Positions 33,058-45,292 of a DNA stretch of 64,000 bases are shown piece after piece. Each line of letters starts with the position of its first letter. Position 1 is the first letter of the stretch. The DNA is from Platerodrilus igneus (Eukaryota > Arthropoda > Insecta > Coleoptera > Lycidae). The translations under genes were made by a program, and so were the position numbers. Location of the stretch: positions 3,986,501 through 4,050,500 of the forward strand of contig JARFIW010000108.1 in NCBI GenBank assembly GCA_036346225.1, given 5' to 3'. The notes under the pieces are model-generated. The model had not been told where the DNA came from. It saw only the letters and a list, made by a program, of their open reading frames with translations, and searched no databases.

Positions 33058-34879
33058 TGCGTTAACTTTAAACCGAACAATAGGCTTGGCAATAGTGCAT
33101 TACAAAATCAATGCCAAAAACCAGAATTCTCTAAAATGTAATTACGAGTAACATTAAAATTTGGCTGTTTGAAGTACTATGACGCCATAGTTTTGATTCG
33201 CGGATCGAGTATACCAAGGGTCTACAGTGAACAGTTTGCTATTTATAAATTATTTTTTTTGCCAAATTCATATCAACTTTGAATAATTGCACTAGTTTTT
33301 GTAGTGAACTTGGAGAGTTGATTCTTTTATGACAAGTTTTTCCACATCCTCAGGTATTATTACCCAGTGCAGTTGGTGCTTGTTTTTACTTTGTATATAC
33401 AAAGTGAATGAAAACAAAGAATGGAGGCAAAATCGAGTTTTTCAAATGGCACTCGCCATATTGGATTTTTTCACTGAATAACATTTTTGAAGAGTTTCCA
33501 GTGATACCTAATTTTGTAGGGTTACATGAGAAAAATCGTGAAAACAATTTTTTAAAATCAAACGGCTACTAACGAAAACCCTCTATACTTCTACTTAACG
33601 TCTATTCAAAATACAGATATTTAAAATATCCATTACTATAAGGCATGGAAATCTAGATCTCTACTACAAATTTCTAATAACGCGATCTTGAATATTCAAA
33701 AGAATATTTTGTACTTTAAAATTTTTCTAAAATCCTCGCTGTAATAAGAAAATCCTAGCTTCCGAAAACCACCGTGTTACTGTACATCCCACATTTTCTA
33801 CTAGGAGATGCCACTGGTAATTTTCATTTTTTTAAATTGAGGTTAATATCGGCATCTGAACGAATAAATAGAGCAATTTAAATATTCTGTTTAATTTAAA
33901 ATAAATTATTTTGCCTACTTAGTAGCTTGAACTTACCATTTATAGGTACCTGGAACACAACATAAACAACAGTAATAATTTTAATAACATAAATATAACA
34001 GTTCATAATAAACTCTTTAAAAAAATATTGAAGGACGACACTATTTTTTTACTTTGTAATTGTCACTCACAAACATACAAACACGAATAAAAGACTTGAA
34101 TGAACATGATTGCGGTATAATTAACAGTTAGTTATGGAGATGAGAAGGTTGTCTGTTCTGCAAGACGTTAATTGGGTTTCGTTCCACTTTAAAAGTAAGC
34201 GTTTTGTTATAAATTATGCAAAATCGTGAACAATAAATTACTTTCGCAAGTCTGCGACACGCCAGGAACCCTTACTAATGGCTATTTGAGCAATACCTTA
34301 AAAATAGTTATCTGGTTTAATAGGTACGTCCAAAATTAAACGGATTGTCAACTGTTTTAACGTTTGTTTTTTTCGAAAGAACCGAATAAGACGCGAACGT
34401 TTGAATTCAATCCTCAACCAGATAGATTTTAAGCTTTTACTCCAAGACAGTGGTTGTTAGGAATGCTAAGGGTTCTTTGAACCATTGAGAACGTCCGTGA
34501 CAAATTAAATTTAATTAAGGGGTACGTGGACCGGCTCGAAATCCGCGAAAGGTGTAATATAAAGTAAAATAATTGTACCTAATCGATTTTTATTGTGAAA
34601 GTTTACGTTAAATAGCAATAAATAAAATGATAGCGATTTTTAGGTCCGGAGTGACATATATATGTAAGTATATAAAATAGATGTAATTAACAAGTATCGT
34701 AATAGCTGTTTTATACACAAGTTATTGATCAATTTCTAGAACTTCAAAAATAATTAGAAAATTGCTAAAAATCTTGATAACCTTGACTGGTTTTACACAC
34801 ACCAATTTAGCAAGTTTTTTCTGGTTATTTCAGAAGCCGCATCTGTTTTTCAATATTTACATTCTATTTACATACCTTC
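33058..34879. other. no recognisable feature
   Basis: AT-rich DNA without a supported gene. Its right part may belong to the decayed family X unit that ends at 35,076, but the alignment with the 45,345-47,130 copy fades before 34,880. Confidence 0.45.
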
Positions 34880-35075
34880 TACAGATATTGAGTGTTGGAA
34901 AGGAATGAGTAACAATTCTCTGTTATCATATCCGTTCATTCTGTGTGTGCTATCACTGAGCTAGTCGAGGCATAAATATAATTGTGTTAATTTTAAATTA
35001 TTTTAAAGGCACAGGGAGGTGTCGATCAGCAGGCAATTGACGGTTGTACATCTGGCGAAGGGCGAGATCGTAGCA

Positions 35076-35076
<1 letters not shown>
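34880..35076 (-). mobile_element. family X unit, terminal fragment (partner of 46,930-47,130)
   Basis: Matches 46,930-47,130 nearly base for base: ATTCTCTGTTATCATATC, CACTGAGCTAGTCG[AG]GGCATAAAT, AATTGTGTTAATTTTAAA and CGATCAGCAGGCAATTG. It ends GTAGCAA against an (AT)n tract. Read from the tract the end is TTGCTACGAT, similar to the TTGCTGTGAT end of the 42,588 unit. The left edge is undefined. Confidence 0.65.

Positions 35077-35103
<27 letters not shown>
35077..35103. repeat. (AT)n microsatellite
   Basis: Separates the 34,880 fragment from the unit beginning TTGTTGTGG. Confidence 0.9.
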
Positions 35104-35109
<6 letters not shown>

Positions 35110-35347
35110 GGATTCAAAAGGGTAAATAGGTAGATACAATAAAATTTCAATAACCCTGTATATAGAAAAGAACAAATTATTTACGCGCAAAATTAATTTA
35201 ATTCATTTAGGGAAAACGGACGAGTATTAACGTAATTTTATATTTAATAATTAAAATGTTAGGATTACATAAAGAAAGAACAGTTTTAAAGCAAATAGAA
35301 GTTCAAGGATACGCATAATGAACCATAAAGTTATTTTAATTCAACAG

Positions 35348-37515
35348 GTTGTAACAAATACGATTTTCTGCTTTTTAAAAATACGCTTTTGTTCCGTACA
35401 CCTATTCAATAAATATTAAATTGCAATAGAAACAATATATTACGGATTCATACATAGGGCCCCATCTATATTTAAATAGCCAAAATAAAATTCTAGATCT
35501 CTTCTATTTGTATGTATCTTGATACAATATCCCTCTTTTCTGCGCGCGCCCGGATAAGCCACGTAGCCTCGTGGTCAAATTTCATTTTGATATCAGCATG
35601 TAATCCGATTACAAGTGTTAGCGTGGGCCTGCAGGTTTTTTGATAAAGATACCGTCCCAGAGAGAAGTAAGGTGGTGTCAACGGATACCATGACTTCAAT
35701 TTTAGTTGTAGCATCGACTTAAGATAGTCATAAATACATTTCTACGCTAGCTAAATAATTCTCAAATTTACTTTTAAAATCATTTTTCCCGTTTCTTTTC
35801 AGCGCAAGTACCAAGTATTACAGTACGCAAGTATCAAGTTTTAAGTTTCAAGTTTTAAAGTTTCAAGTATTAAAGTAATAAGAAATATTAACAATCAAGT
35901 ATTACGCGAGCTTTAATCAAGTAATAAATATTCAATATCAAATATTAAGTATCAAGTATTAACATGTGATTTATCAATTTGTGGAACGATGAAACTTTCG
36001 TGTATAATTATTATGGAACACAGAAGCCCTTTTAGTTGTTAACTGTTTGGAAACTGGTTGAGCTGTAGATGCAGTTTTAATTGTTGCTAGGCGAGATGCT
36101 GGAAATTTCCACATACCCCTATGTCAGCTGCGCACAACCACAACTGTAAGTACGTAGATGTTTAAAAAAAATTCGACCGCCAAGCAGATATCCAGCGGTG
36201 AGTCATCCTCCATTTTATAGCTATATTCATATCAAGGAACAATCATTTACGATGTACAAATAATTTTTGAAGATTCTATATATGATTATTTAAAGTTGAT
36301 ACTCGAAATTTTGGTGAAAGTTTTATGGTCATTTCAATTGATACACTTAAAAATGTAGTTCAAAATTTAATATTTGACAAATGCATAAATGTCCTTATCA
36401 TTTTCAAGGTATTTCTATAGGATAATTTTGAAGTTACAAGGTTATATTTAGACGTTTGCATAACTAAACATGTGATACGATAAGAATTGTTTGCCAAATT
36501 ATAGTGTATAACATATTTTGACAGTATACCTGAAGTGCAGCTTAATGTCGACAATAAGTATTTTTTGACCTTTGATTCCATTAAATGTATCTATTAAAAA
36601 ATATAGTTCTATAATCCACAAAAATAATTTTTGAACATTTAACTTGATTTCTGTAAACTGAACAGGATCCTATTCAAGTATCATGATTAAACTGTAACAT
36701 TAAAACGAAAATCATGTATTTCTTATAGAGAATTAATGTAAACTATGCAATTAAAAATGTCCCATGAATATTCAGAGATTAATGTTAAATCGTAATATAG
36801 AAACCGTTTTGAAAGTCTCCGTACAGATAACTTTGTACAAACAATGTATATATATTTCTTTAAATTAATAGAAAGAATGATAAGTTGTCGTAAAGCTTTC
36901 TTTCATTGAAGTAAGCAGTAATTGTTCTATAGAAGCAAACAATCACACTTATGAAATTTTCGTATTGAAGAAAGATATTATTGGTGTTGAATTTACAAGT
37001 TTTTTTTAAGTATAATTTTGACTATTTATAATCTATTTTTTGCGATAAAGTGACTAGGCTTTCATGTAGCCCTAGTTTAAAAATGTTTAGATGTGGTTAA
37101 ATTGTCAGATAGTACGAGATCGTCGTTCTCATTCCAGATTGCAAAGACAAAAGTAAGTATTTTTTATATGTTGCTCGTCTTAAGTTTTTTTCTTTCGAAG
37201 ATTTCCGTATCTGATCTTTGGATAGGTTCTTATTATAACATTCATTAAGATACGGTGGCGTCCAATAAAATTTCTTTTTTTTATCGTATACCATCCTACG
37301 ACCCTAGCTCATAGCTCTGCCCTAAGTTGAAGAAGCTTAGTTGGCTGGAAGATCTATTTAGAGGGACCTTTTTCACTCAAAGCCATTTAACATTCTTTTT
37401 ACCCTGGGCTTAAACGTCAAACAGGAACCCCTCGTAATCTATCGAGGCTCTGCCGCCTATAAGGTAGAGTAAACATACTATTTACCTTTTGAGAAATTTA
37501 GTATGCAACAAGGTA
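35348..37515. other. extra DNA inside a family X unit
   Basis: Absent from the sister units. It includes a degenerate tandem repeat of CAAGTATTAA-like decamers at 35,803-35,965, otherwise AT-rich unassigned sequence. Probably an insertion; its ends and target duplication are not clear by eye. Confidence 0.5.
35803..35965. repeat. degenerate 10-11-bp tandem repeat
   Basis: Repeated variants of CAAGTATTAA / CAAGTTTTAA, at least ten in 160 bases. Confidence 0.7.
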
Positions 37516-38810
37516 TAAGCAAAAGGGGGCGTGCTTGGGTAAGAAAATTAATATTTCCAAGGCAGAATGTATTTGTGGTAAAAGTCAACGTCAGTTTTAT
37601 CAGATAGGAAGAAGTAGAAATCTAAGAATTGTTATGTTAAACGGTCGATAATTAACAGAAACACCTGCATTTTAAAAGGTTACGTTCGACGAAGTCGAGT
37701 GTGTGTTAAGATAGGATTTCATAGAAAATATTTTCAACCGTCAGTTTGGTATAAATAACAAGGCTAATAAACATTTTAAAGAGCGAGGGAAATGGACAAA
37801 TTAATAAAGGTCTGGCTACTACAATACTAAGCAAAAATCAATAAATGGAAACATGATGTATGAGGGTAACCAGAGCTGGTAATCTATTTTGTGTGCATGA
37901 TATGGATGGTAGAGGCCTGTGGATTCGACTAGCAGTATAGTCAATGGTAACAACGCCAAGGGGTTTTTATGGTAACCATCTCCAACGGAAATGAAGACTA
38001 AAGAGTTCTCCAGGTATTTACTTGAAATTTCTTTTGTTGTATAAACATTTGTGAAATTTTGTGCTATGTGGTTGCCGTTTTTGGTGGCATATTTATGATT
38101 GCAAAAATTTATTGTAAAAGATACATGTACTGAACTATTTATTGATGTTTAAATATTGAAAAAGGGTGTCTTTAAAACATCCAAAATTTTAGTCAGGATA
38201 AAATTTGAATTGTAAAGGGTAAACGGGTCTGTAATTTTTGGTTTTAATTTATGCAAGGTTTAAAAGGCATATACAAACTAAACTGGGTTATTATGAGCTC
38301 ACCATACTCCAATGTGCAGTCAGTTTAGGGTAACATGTGAGGGCCCATCTACTAAGATCTCATTGAAGTTGTTTAAAATTGATTAGAAAAATCAAAGACT
38401 TTAAAACATACCATAATTTGAGTTTTATAAGTATTGTATCAAACTTTTTTTAACTCATGTAAATATAATTTATCTGGTAATAGGTGTAAATAAAAGGTGG
38501 TATGGTTAAGGTATTATTTGGTAGTTTTATTGAATGATGCGCGAGTGTGAAAGAGATATGTCTACAAATTTAGGTATTCGAAAAGAGGTACAGTTGAGCT
38601 AGCCAGAAAAGCTGAAGAAATTTGAAGGAGAAAGAAAAGGGTAAGAAATTTATAAACTTTTTATTTTTGTTTTTCGAAAAATTTTATGTTGACCCAGTTG
38701 AAAGATCGATGTTCCAGCTTTGTTCCCGAATTTTTATAGGTTCCACGACAATTTTATGACGGCCCAACGCTGGGGCTCGATATTAAAAGCTTAGTCCTCG
38801 ACTTTCACGG

Positions 38811-38812
<2 letters not shown>

Positions 38813-38855
<43 letters not shown>
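38813..38855. repeat. (AT)n microsatellite
   Basis: Right end of the 35,104 unit and left edge of the hammerhead array. Confidence 0.95.
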
Positions 38856-38857
<2 letters not shown>

Positions 38858-38858
<1 letters not shown>

Positions 38859-39018
38859 ACAAGTTATTTGCAGTCCGCAATAAGAAAATTGAATATAAAG
38901 TAAGATGTATCTGTAAACAAACTCTTATGAAAATAATAAGAGCCATTGACAAATACATTTACAGATACATCTTACTTTATATTCAATTTTCTTATTGCGG
39001 ACTGCAAATAACTTGTCT
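38858..39018. repeat. 60-bp-arm inverted repeat at the head of the array
   Basis: GACAAGTTATTTGCAGTCCG at 38,858 is the reverse complement of the run ending at 39,018, with arms of about 60 bases and a spacer of about 40. The spacer is itself the reverse of the 3' end of the unit, so the head is an inverted partial unit. Confidence 0.9.
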
Positions 39019-39308
39019 TTGTTTATTTGAATTGCCTATGGGGCATGAACCCGGGTGTCGCCACGAGAAGGTTTGTTACGTTAGCAAATAAATTTTGCTG
39101 TAACATTCCGCAAATCTCAAAGGCCCAACGTACTTTTATAGTCATTTTTAAAATTTATTATGTAGTTTCGGTTGAATTCTGTACTTCCACACTTTAGTAG
39201 TGTTGGTGTTTTATCACCTGATGGCGGTTTTATTTACTTTTGCCATAGTACAGTGATTGTTTCGAAATTATATCATTATAATAGCTTCGATTACTTCATA
39301 GGGTTCTT

Positions 39309-39367
39309 GGGAACAGTCCACTCTGATGAGGCTAACATGCCGAAACCATTGGTCAGTGGATGTTTCC
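39309..39367 (+). ncRNA. type I hammerhead ribozyme, copy 1
   Basis: Core CTGATGA (39,323-39,329) and CGAAAC (39,341-39,346). Helix II is GGC/GCC with a T-T mismatch below a TAACAT loop in this copy. Helix III is very short (ACC/GGT closed by ATT), then the cleavage triplet GTC with scission after C39,354. Helix I pairs TCCACT with AGTGGA, followed after a small internal loop by GGGAAC with GTTTCC. All invariant core bases are present. The helix II mismatch may weaken it relative to the other two copies. Confidence 0.9.
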
Positions 39368-39817
39368 TCCCCTATGAATTAATAAAGCTAATGTTTTGTT
39401 AATGGCTATATAACTACCAGCCCGATTTGTATTTGTCAATGGCTCTTATTATTTTCATAAGAGTTTGTTTACAGATACATCTTACTTTATATTCAATTTT
39501 CTTATTGCGGACTGCAAATAACTTGTCTTTGTTTATTTGAATTGCCTATGGGGCATGAACCCGGGTGTCGCCACGAGAAGGTTTGTTACGTTAGCAAATA
39601 AATTTTGCTGTAACATTCCGCAAATCTCAAAGGCCCAACGTACTTTTATAGTCATTTTAAAATTTATTATGTAGTTTCGGTTCAATTCTGTACTTCCACA
39701 CTTTAGTAGTGTTGGTGTTTTATCACCTGATGGCGGTTTTATTTACTTTTGCCATAGTACAGTGATTGTTTCGAAATTATATCATTATAATAGCTTCGAT
39801 TACTTCATAGGGTTCTT

Positions 39818-39876
39818 GGGAACAGTCCACTCTGATGAGGCTAACAAGCCGAAACCATTGGTCAGTGGATGTTTCC
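39818..39876 (+). ncRNA. type I hammerhead ribozyme, copy 2
   Basis: Same design as copy 1, with perfect helix II GGCT-AACA-AGCC. Predicted scission follows C39,863, 509 bases after that of copy 1. Confidence 0.93.
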
Positions 39877-40327
39877 TCCCCTATGAATTAATAAAGCTAA
39901 TGTTTTGTTAATGGCTATATAACTACCAGCCCGATTTGTATTTGTCAATGGCTCTTATTATTTTCATAAGAGTTTGTTTACAGATACATCTTACTTTATA
40001 TTCAATTTTCTTATTGCGGACTGCAAATAACTTGTCTTTGTTTATTTGAATTGCCTATGGGGCATGAACCCGGATGTTGCCACGAGAAGGTTTGTTACGT
40101 TAGCAAATAAATTTTGCTGTAACATTCCGCAAATCTCAAAGGCCCAACGTACTTTTATAGTCATTTTTAAAATTTATTATGTAGTTTCGGTTCAATTCTG
40201 TACTTCCACACTTTAGTAGTGTTGGTGTTTTATCACCTGATGGCGGTTTTATTTACTTTTGCCATAGTACAGTGATTGTTTCGAAATTATATCATTATAA
40301 TAGCTTCGATTACTTCATAGGGTTCTT

Positions 40328-40386
40328 GGGAACAGTCCACTCTGATGAGGCTAACAAGCCGAAACCATTGGTCAGTGGATGTTTCC
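40328..40386 (+). ncRNA. type I hammerhead ribozyme, copy 3
   Basis: Identical to copy 2 across core and helices; scission expected after C40,373, 510 bases further on. The unit downstream is truncated at 40,506. Confidence 0.93.
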
Positions 40387-40502
40387 TCCCCTATGAATTA
40401 ATAAAGCTAATGTTTTGTTAATGGCTATATAACTACCAGCCCGATTTGTATTTGTCAATGGCTCTTATTATTTTCATAAGAGTTTGTTTACAGATACATC
40501 TT

Positions 40503-40506
<4 letters not shown>

Positions 40507-40545
<39 letters not shown>
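40507..40545. repeat. (AT)n microsatellite
   Basis: Cuts off the fourth hammerhead unit within CTTACTTTATA and borders the next family X unit, which lacks its usual TTGCYGTGA end here. Confidence 0.95.
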
Positions 40546-40547
<2 letters not shown>

Positions 40548-42515
40548 CAAAAAAAATTTCTTACCCGTTTATTCTGCTGCAACAATCTTCAGCAGCTTCC
40601 CTGGCTAACTCAGCTGTGTCTCTTCTCGGATACCTATATAAAACCATCTTTCCTTCACACTCGCACACCATTCAATAAAATCACCAAATAATACAACAAT
40701 CATACAATCTTTTATTTACCGCTATTTACAGACAAATTATTCACATGTATAAAAACAGTTTGGTACAGTAATTACAAACTCAAAATGAGATATGTTTTTA
40801 AAGTCCTTGCTTTTTAATTATTTGCAAACAAATTTAATAAAATATGAGTAGATAAGCCCCACATATTACCCTAATTGATAGTACACTGGAGTACGGTGAG
40901 CTCATAATAACCCAGTTTATTTAATATATGCCTTTTACCTTGCATAAATTAATACAAAATTGATAGACCCGTTTACCCTTTACAATCTAATTTATATTCA
41001 GCATAAAATCTAATAAGTTTTAAATACACCCTTCTTCAATATTTAAATAACCCCAACACATTGTCCAGTGCATGTATCTTTTCCAATAAATTTGTATAAC
41101 CATAAATAAACCCCAATAGATTCACTCACACATTACCAAATTTCACAAAAGTTATCAGACAACAGAAATTTCAAATTAATTACCTGGAGAATGCTTCAGG
41201 CCTCCGTTCCTTCGACGACGATCCCCAGAACACCTTGGCTTCGTGACCATGCGCTGTCACAGACGATAACCCCAATTAATTCGTCAAGCGCCTTGTTTCA
41301 AAATACCATTCCAAAGCAGCATACAATCTTGGTTGTTTGTGAAGCTTACCCACGTATATTATGCTTCTATTTATTGATTTTATATCTTGTTAAAGTAGTA
41401 ATCGGACCTCTGTCAATTTAATTTACATTTCGCGTTAATAACTAGAAGGCCACTACAACTCAGTTATACGTGGTAGCACTAAATTTACTGTATGATGAAC
41501 ATATTTAAATAGTCACATATCAAAAACTCTAGTATAATGTAGGTCTATCATAGTAAATTTGTATAAAAGCGATCAGCAGACAAAGAGAACCTTCCTAATT
41601 TAGCTAAAGTATTTATACCTTTCAAAATGTTACCTCCCGGACGCACTTCACGCAAAAAGCTTATTTTCAAATAACAATTCTGCAAATTTTGATATAACCG
41701 ACTTGTAGATTCCTGAAATTTATTCCGTGGACGTGCCGTATGTATCCGACGTCGCTCCCACCTGTCGCGTGTTCGTACGTTTAGAAACTGTCCGTTCCTA
41801 ACCAATGATACTATTCTGTGTCGTCATAAAACCCCGCCTGTAATATTTTTATCTCTGTCTTATGCATCTTTGCTGTCACGTTCAAAACCCCACTTGAGTT
41901 GTAGAAAATCGATATTGCTGACAGCCCATCTTCACTCCACATGGATATAGTACGTGCGTTTTCAATAACAAAGCTTTTATATCTGTCTTTATCTGTGACA
42001 TATAACCGATCGTGCATCTTTCTTGCTCTTTAAGAACTTTGTTAGTTAGTCGTTTGAACCAACTGACGGTTAAAATTATTTTCTATAAAGTCCTGCCTTT
42101 TATGCGCATAATTTCGACGAATGTAACCTTTTAAAAATACGCAGGTGTTCATTAATTATAGACCGTTTACCACAACAATTCTTGGAGTTTATATTTTGCC
42201 GTATTTGTATAAACTGACGTTTGCTTGTTACAAAGAAACCTCTTGCCTTGGGATTATTGATTTTCCTTACCCTAGTGGGTTTTCTAATGCCTTTACGTGT
42301 TGAATTAAAATTAATTAAACTAATTATGCGTTTCTTTTTGTTTTTAAAACTGTTTTTCTTTATGTACTTTCTAACATACCATTATTAATTATAAAAATAC
42401 ATCAATACTTGTCCGTTCTCCCTAAATGAATTAAATAAATTTTGTGCGTAAATAATTTATACTTTTCTCTATACAGGGTGGTCTAAATTGTACTGTTTAT
42501 CCCAAATTTAACCAT

Positions 42516-42520
<5 letters not shown>
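40546..42520 (-). mobile_element. family X unit
   Basis: About 2.0 kb aligning with 47,178-49,248 (same orientation) and with 35,104-38,812 (reversed). Shared landmarks are TTTCTTACCC near the left end, TGGCTAACTCAG, GAGCTCATAATAACCCAG, TTACCTGGAGAATGC, ATACGCAGGTGTTC, and TATACAGGGTGGTCTAAATT about 55 bases from the right end, which is ...CATAACAA against (AT)n. The minus frame 41,805-41,548 is not shared by the other units. The left terminus is missing, probably removed with the hammerhead insertion. The minus sign follows the splice-donor-like motif. Confidence 0.65.
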
Positions 42521-42584
<64 letters not shown>

Positions 42585-42587
42585 TAT
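42521..42587. repeat. (AT)n microsatellite
   Basis: Longest of the chain; one CA interruption at 42,579. Confidence 0.95.
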
Positions 42588-44810
42588 TGCTGTGATATAC
42601 TCCTTTGAATGCGGGAACTGGGTCCTTTCAACAAAAAAATTCTAGTCCCACCGATTGGGCGTCATAAACTGCTGTGATCCTGGTTTCGCTTCAGCTGCTC
42701 ACCTAATTTTATAAACCTCCTCATTCATAAAATTAAACAACACATTCCTACCACAAACATCAACGTTAACTCTATTTACATCAATATTCAGAATACATTA
42801 AATTTTCAAATTAAATTTCAGCATAAAATTCAGTTTTAAAAGAATTTCAAGATTAATTTTATTATCACTTTAACGTGCATCCAGAATTAAAGTCCTTGTT
42901 GGATGCCTACTAATTAATATAACAATATAAGCAGACCGGAGTCTGAGTATAAAGGAGCATCTTCCACCCTTTACGTTAATTAACCAGGTTCGTCTAATTG
43001 AGCTCAAAGACATACCTAAAATTTCATCATAATCCAGAACATCAATACTAAATACCCTTTCTACTTAAACAAGCAAATTTCATCTTAACATTAAAATTTT
43101 ATGGTTAGTACAATTTCACTAATGTCCATTTAAAGTAAATCAATTATCAAGTAATTCAACACACAAAAATGTCAAACAAAATAGTATAATAAAGTTATTC
43201 AACACACACCAAAATGTCAAACAAAATAGTATAATTTACCTGAAGGTTACTGTCCTCGTAGCTTTAATGTACATCGTCCCTTTAGTTAATCACACCATTC
43301 CAACAGGATTATATTTACGGCTTCTAATTCTCAACGCTTTTAAAATTTTCTCCATCACCATTTATTTAAAGTTGTTTCGGGCATTTTCTGGAACTCATCT
43401 GTGTATATCTGACCCTTGTTTCGTGGATCCAGACACGTATTTGAACCATTTAATTATTAACACCCCGAAAAATAGCAAAGAAATTGATGCTTCTTTCACC
43501 AAGATACGCCAAAACTGCCTACTTTTGTGTATACATTTGTCGTTGTAAATTTTGCTAATTGGTACCGTGATACTAAATTTTATTACCTTGTATCTAAGTG
43601 CACTGAAGTACATTCATGTTAGCACGTAAATAACAAACTATTTTGAATCACTAAAATATACGAGCAAACTTTAAATTATTTTATCAAACTAAAATGCACT
43701 GTTTAACATCTTCAATCAAGTCGCGGATGTAAGAGCTTTTAACGCATCGAATAGTCAAAAGTCTAAGAGGCCGAAATTCATATTACCACCGGTATATATA
43801 GCAAATAGCCGGCACGTCGCTTTTGTCCTCAAAACAGACAATTCTTAAGAATTTCTCATTCTATGTTCCCAGTCCGTCGCTCGCGCGTCGGTTTTACGAA
43901 TTTTCACTCGCCCCATTTAAATCTCAGAAATTCTCACACGGCACGCAAACATGTCCGAGAAAAACTAATTAATTTTGTACAGAAATTGTTGTTTCTACCT
44001 CCGATATTTGCATCCTATTTTCAACCAATTGTGACCCTCGTGACGTTGCTTAAATCACGCCTTTTACTATATGTGTTTTTGCTTGACGCATTAATCTTTC
44101 CTTTTCTAACCTGTTCGTATTGGTGCAAATTGATATTCTTTATTATCGATTATATTTTAGTCCATGTGGAGTGTGAAATAACCCACCTTTAGCATTTCTC
44201 GTAACTATTATGCGACGGTTTCTACAAGATTCTCTGAAACCATTTGTTATCTACACAATTTTCGCCGTACGTGATATTTAAACTACGCAGGTGTTCAAAA
44301 TAATATTAATTCTCAGAGCTTTTAAATAAACCCTGTTTTGTATTTCGTGCTAAAGCATCTGACCGTTTCCAATATCCTTAGAATCGACATGTTTATTTAA
44401 ACAAATTAAACTGAAATTGCCTTTTAAAATACGCAGGTGTGTTCAAACATCCTACTTCTAACTAACACTTCTAGGATTTGCTTTTTATTGGGTTTTTACA
44501 AGTTTCTATAGATATTATCTGTACGTTTTGTTCAATACCGGTTACTTGAAATAGAGTTAATTAAGATAAATTTTGCACGTAATTTCCATTTGTTTAGGAA
44601 TAATTACATTACACGCAGAGCTTTTTAATACTGCTTCTTTTGATATAAAGCGTCTTGTACATGATTTAAATCTCTTATGTTTAATGAAACTAATAAATTT
44701 TTATGCTTCACGGTTTTAATAACGCGTATTATCTAATAATATTCATTATACACGGTGATTAAAATTATTTGATGTGATTATTTAATTTTCTACCCTGGTC
44801 TAAATATGAG

Positions 44811-44812
<2 letters not shown>
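42588..44812 (-). mobile_element. family X unit, divergent member
   Basis: Starts TTGCTGTGAT at the (AT)n tract. It shares TTACCTGAAGG, AAATACGCAGGTGTGTTCA and, near the right end, TATACACGGTGATTAAAATT with the 40,546 and 47,178 units, in the same order. Overall identity is lower. A TATATATA element at 43,795 and the 43,863-44,192 frame have no counterpart elsewhere, so I do not call a gene. Confidence 0.55.

Positions 44813-44852
<40 letters not shown>
44813..44852. repeat. (AT)n microsatellite
   Basis: Left border of the foldback element. Confidence 0.95.
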
Positions 44853-44856
<4 letters not shown>

Positions 44857-45091
44857 CAAAGTAAGTTGATAAATACTAACGTATTATAGTTGATAAGATG
44901 AAATAATAACTTAAACTTTTTATGCAAAACCCAAATGATAATTTCAAATCGAACTAGTAATTGAAAGATGGAAAATATTAGGTCTTGGACAGGACTTGAA
45001 CCTAATATTTTCCATTTTTCAATTACTAGCTAGATTTGAAATGATCATTTGGGCTATGCATAAAAGTTTAAGTTATTAATTCATCTTATCA

Positions 45092-45135
<44 letters not shown>

Positions 45136-45292
45136 GTTCAAGTCCTGTACAAGACCTTATATTTTCCATCTTTCAATTACTAGCTCGATCTGAAATGATC
45201 ATTGGGCTTTGCACAATAGTCTAAGTTTTATTTCATCATCTTATTTACTGTAATACGACAGTATTTATCAACTTACCTTATGTAATTAACTA

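Larger units (their letters stand above)
35104..38812 (+). mobile_element. family X unit with a 2.2-kb internal insertion
   Basis: 35,104-35,347 and 37,515-38,812 align, reversed, with the unit 40,546-42,520. Shared blocks include ATTTAGGGAAAACGGACGAG, ACACCTGCATTTTAAAAGGT, an AACCGTCAGTT block, a GGGTTATTATGAGCTCAC block and a TTGAGCTAGCCAG block. The intervening 35,348-37,515 is extra. Ends are TTGTTGTGG (left) and CACGGCAA (right), imperfect inverted repeats (TTGTTGTGG/TTGCCGTGA), and each abuts an (AT)n tract. No protein of known type is encoded. The sense shown follows the conserved GGTAAGAAA splice-donor-like motif. Confidence 0.65.
38856..40506 (+). mobile_element. retrozyme/Penelope-type tandem array of a 510-bp hammerhead unit
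   Basis: ACAGATACATCTTACTTTAT recurs at 38,961, 39,471, 39,980 and 40,490, giving three full units of 509-510 bp and a stub cut off by an (AT)n tract at 40,507. Units are almost identical. Each ends its non-coding body with a complete type I hammerhead ribozyme. The array opens with about 100 bases in inverted orientation (38,858-38,956), the reverse of the unit junction. Tandem units, a short-helix-III hammerhead and an inverted head match what is known for Penelope-like terminal repeats and for animal retrozymes that PLEs mobilise. No RT or GIY-YIG gene is present, so this copy is non-autonomous. Cleavage would release 509- and 510-nt RNAs. Confidence 0.88.

Noticed and set aside
36360..37294. 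Minus-strand frames of 73 and 65 codons
   Set aside because: Short, AT-driven, inside the extra DNA of a family X unit; no similarity.
39172..39402. 76-codon frame repeated in the 510-bp array
   Set aside because: It overlaps the hammerhead and recurs only because the units are nearly identical; nothing points to a protein.
38961..40506. CRISPR-like array
   Set aside because: The repeat unit is 510 bp and contiguous without spacers, in a eukaryotic transposon context.
40446..40691. Open frames rich in Ile-Tyr repeats (also 47,052-47,261 and 49,135-49,323)
   Set aside because: They are translations of the (AT)n microsatellites and have no other support.
41548..42017. Minus-strand frames of 85 and 68 codons in a family X unit
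   Set aside because: Not conserved in the sister units at 47,178 and 35,104; no recognised motif.
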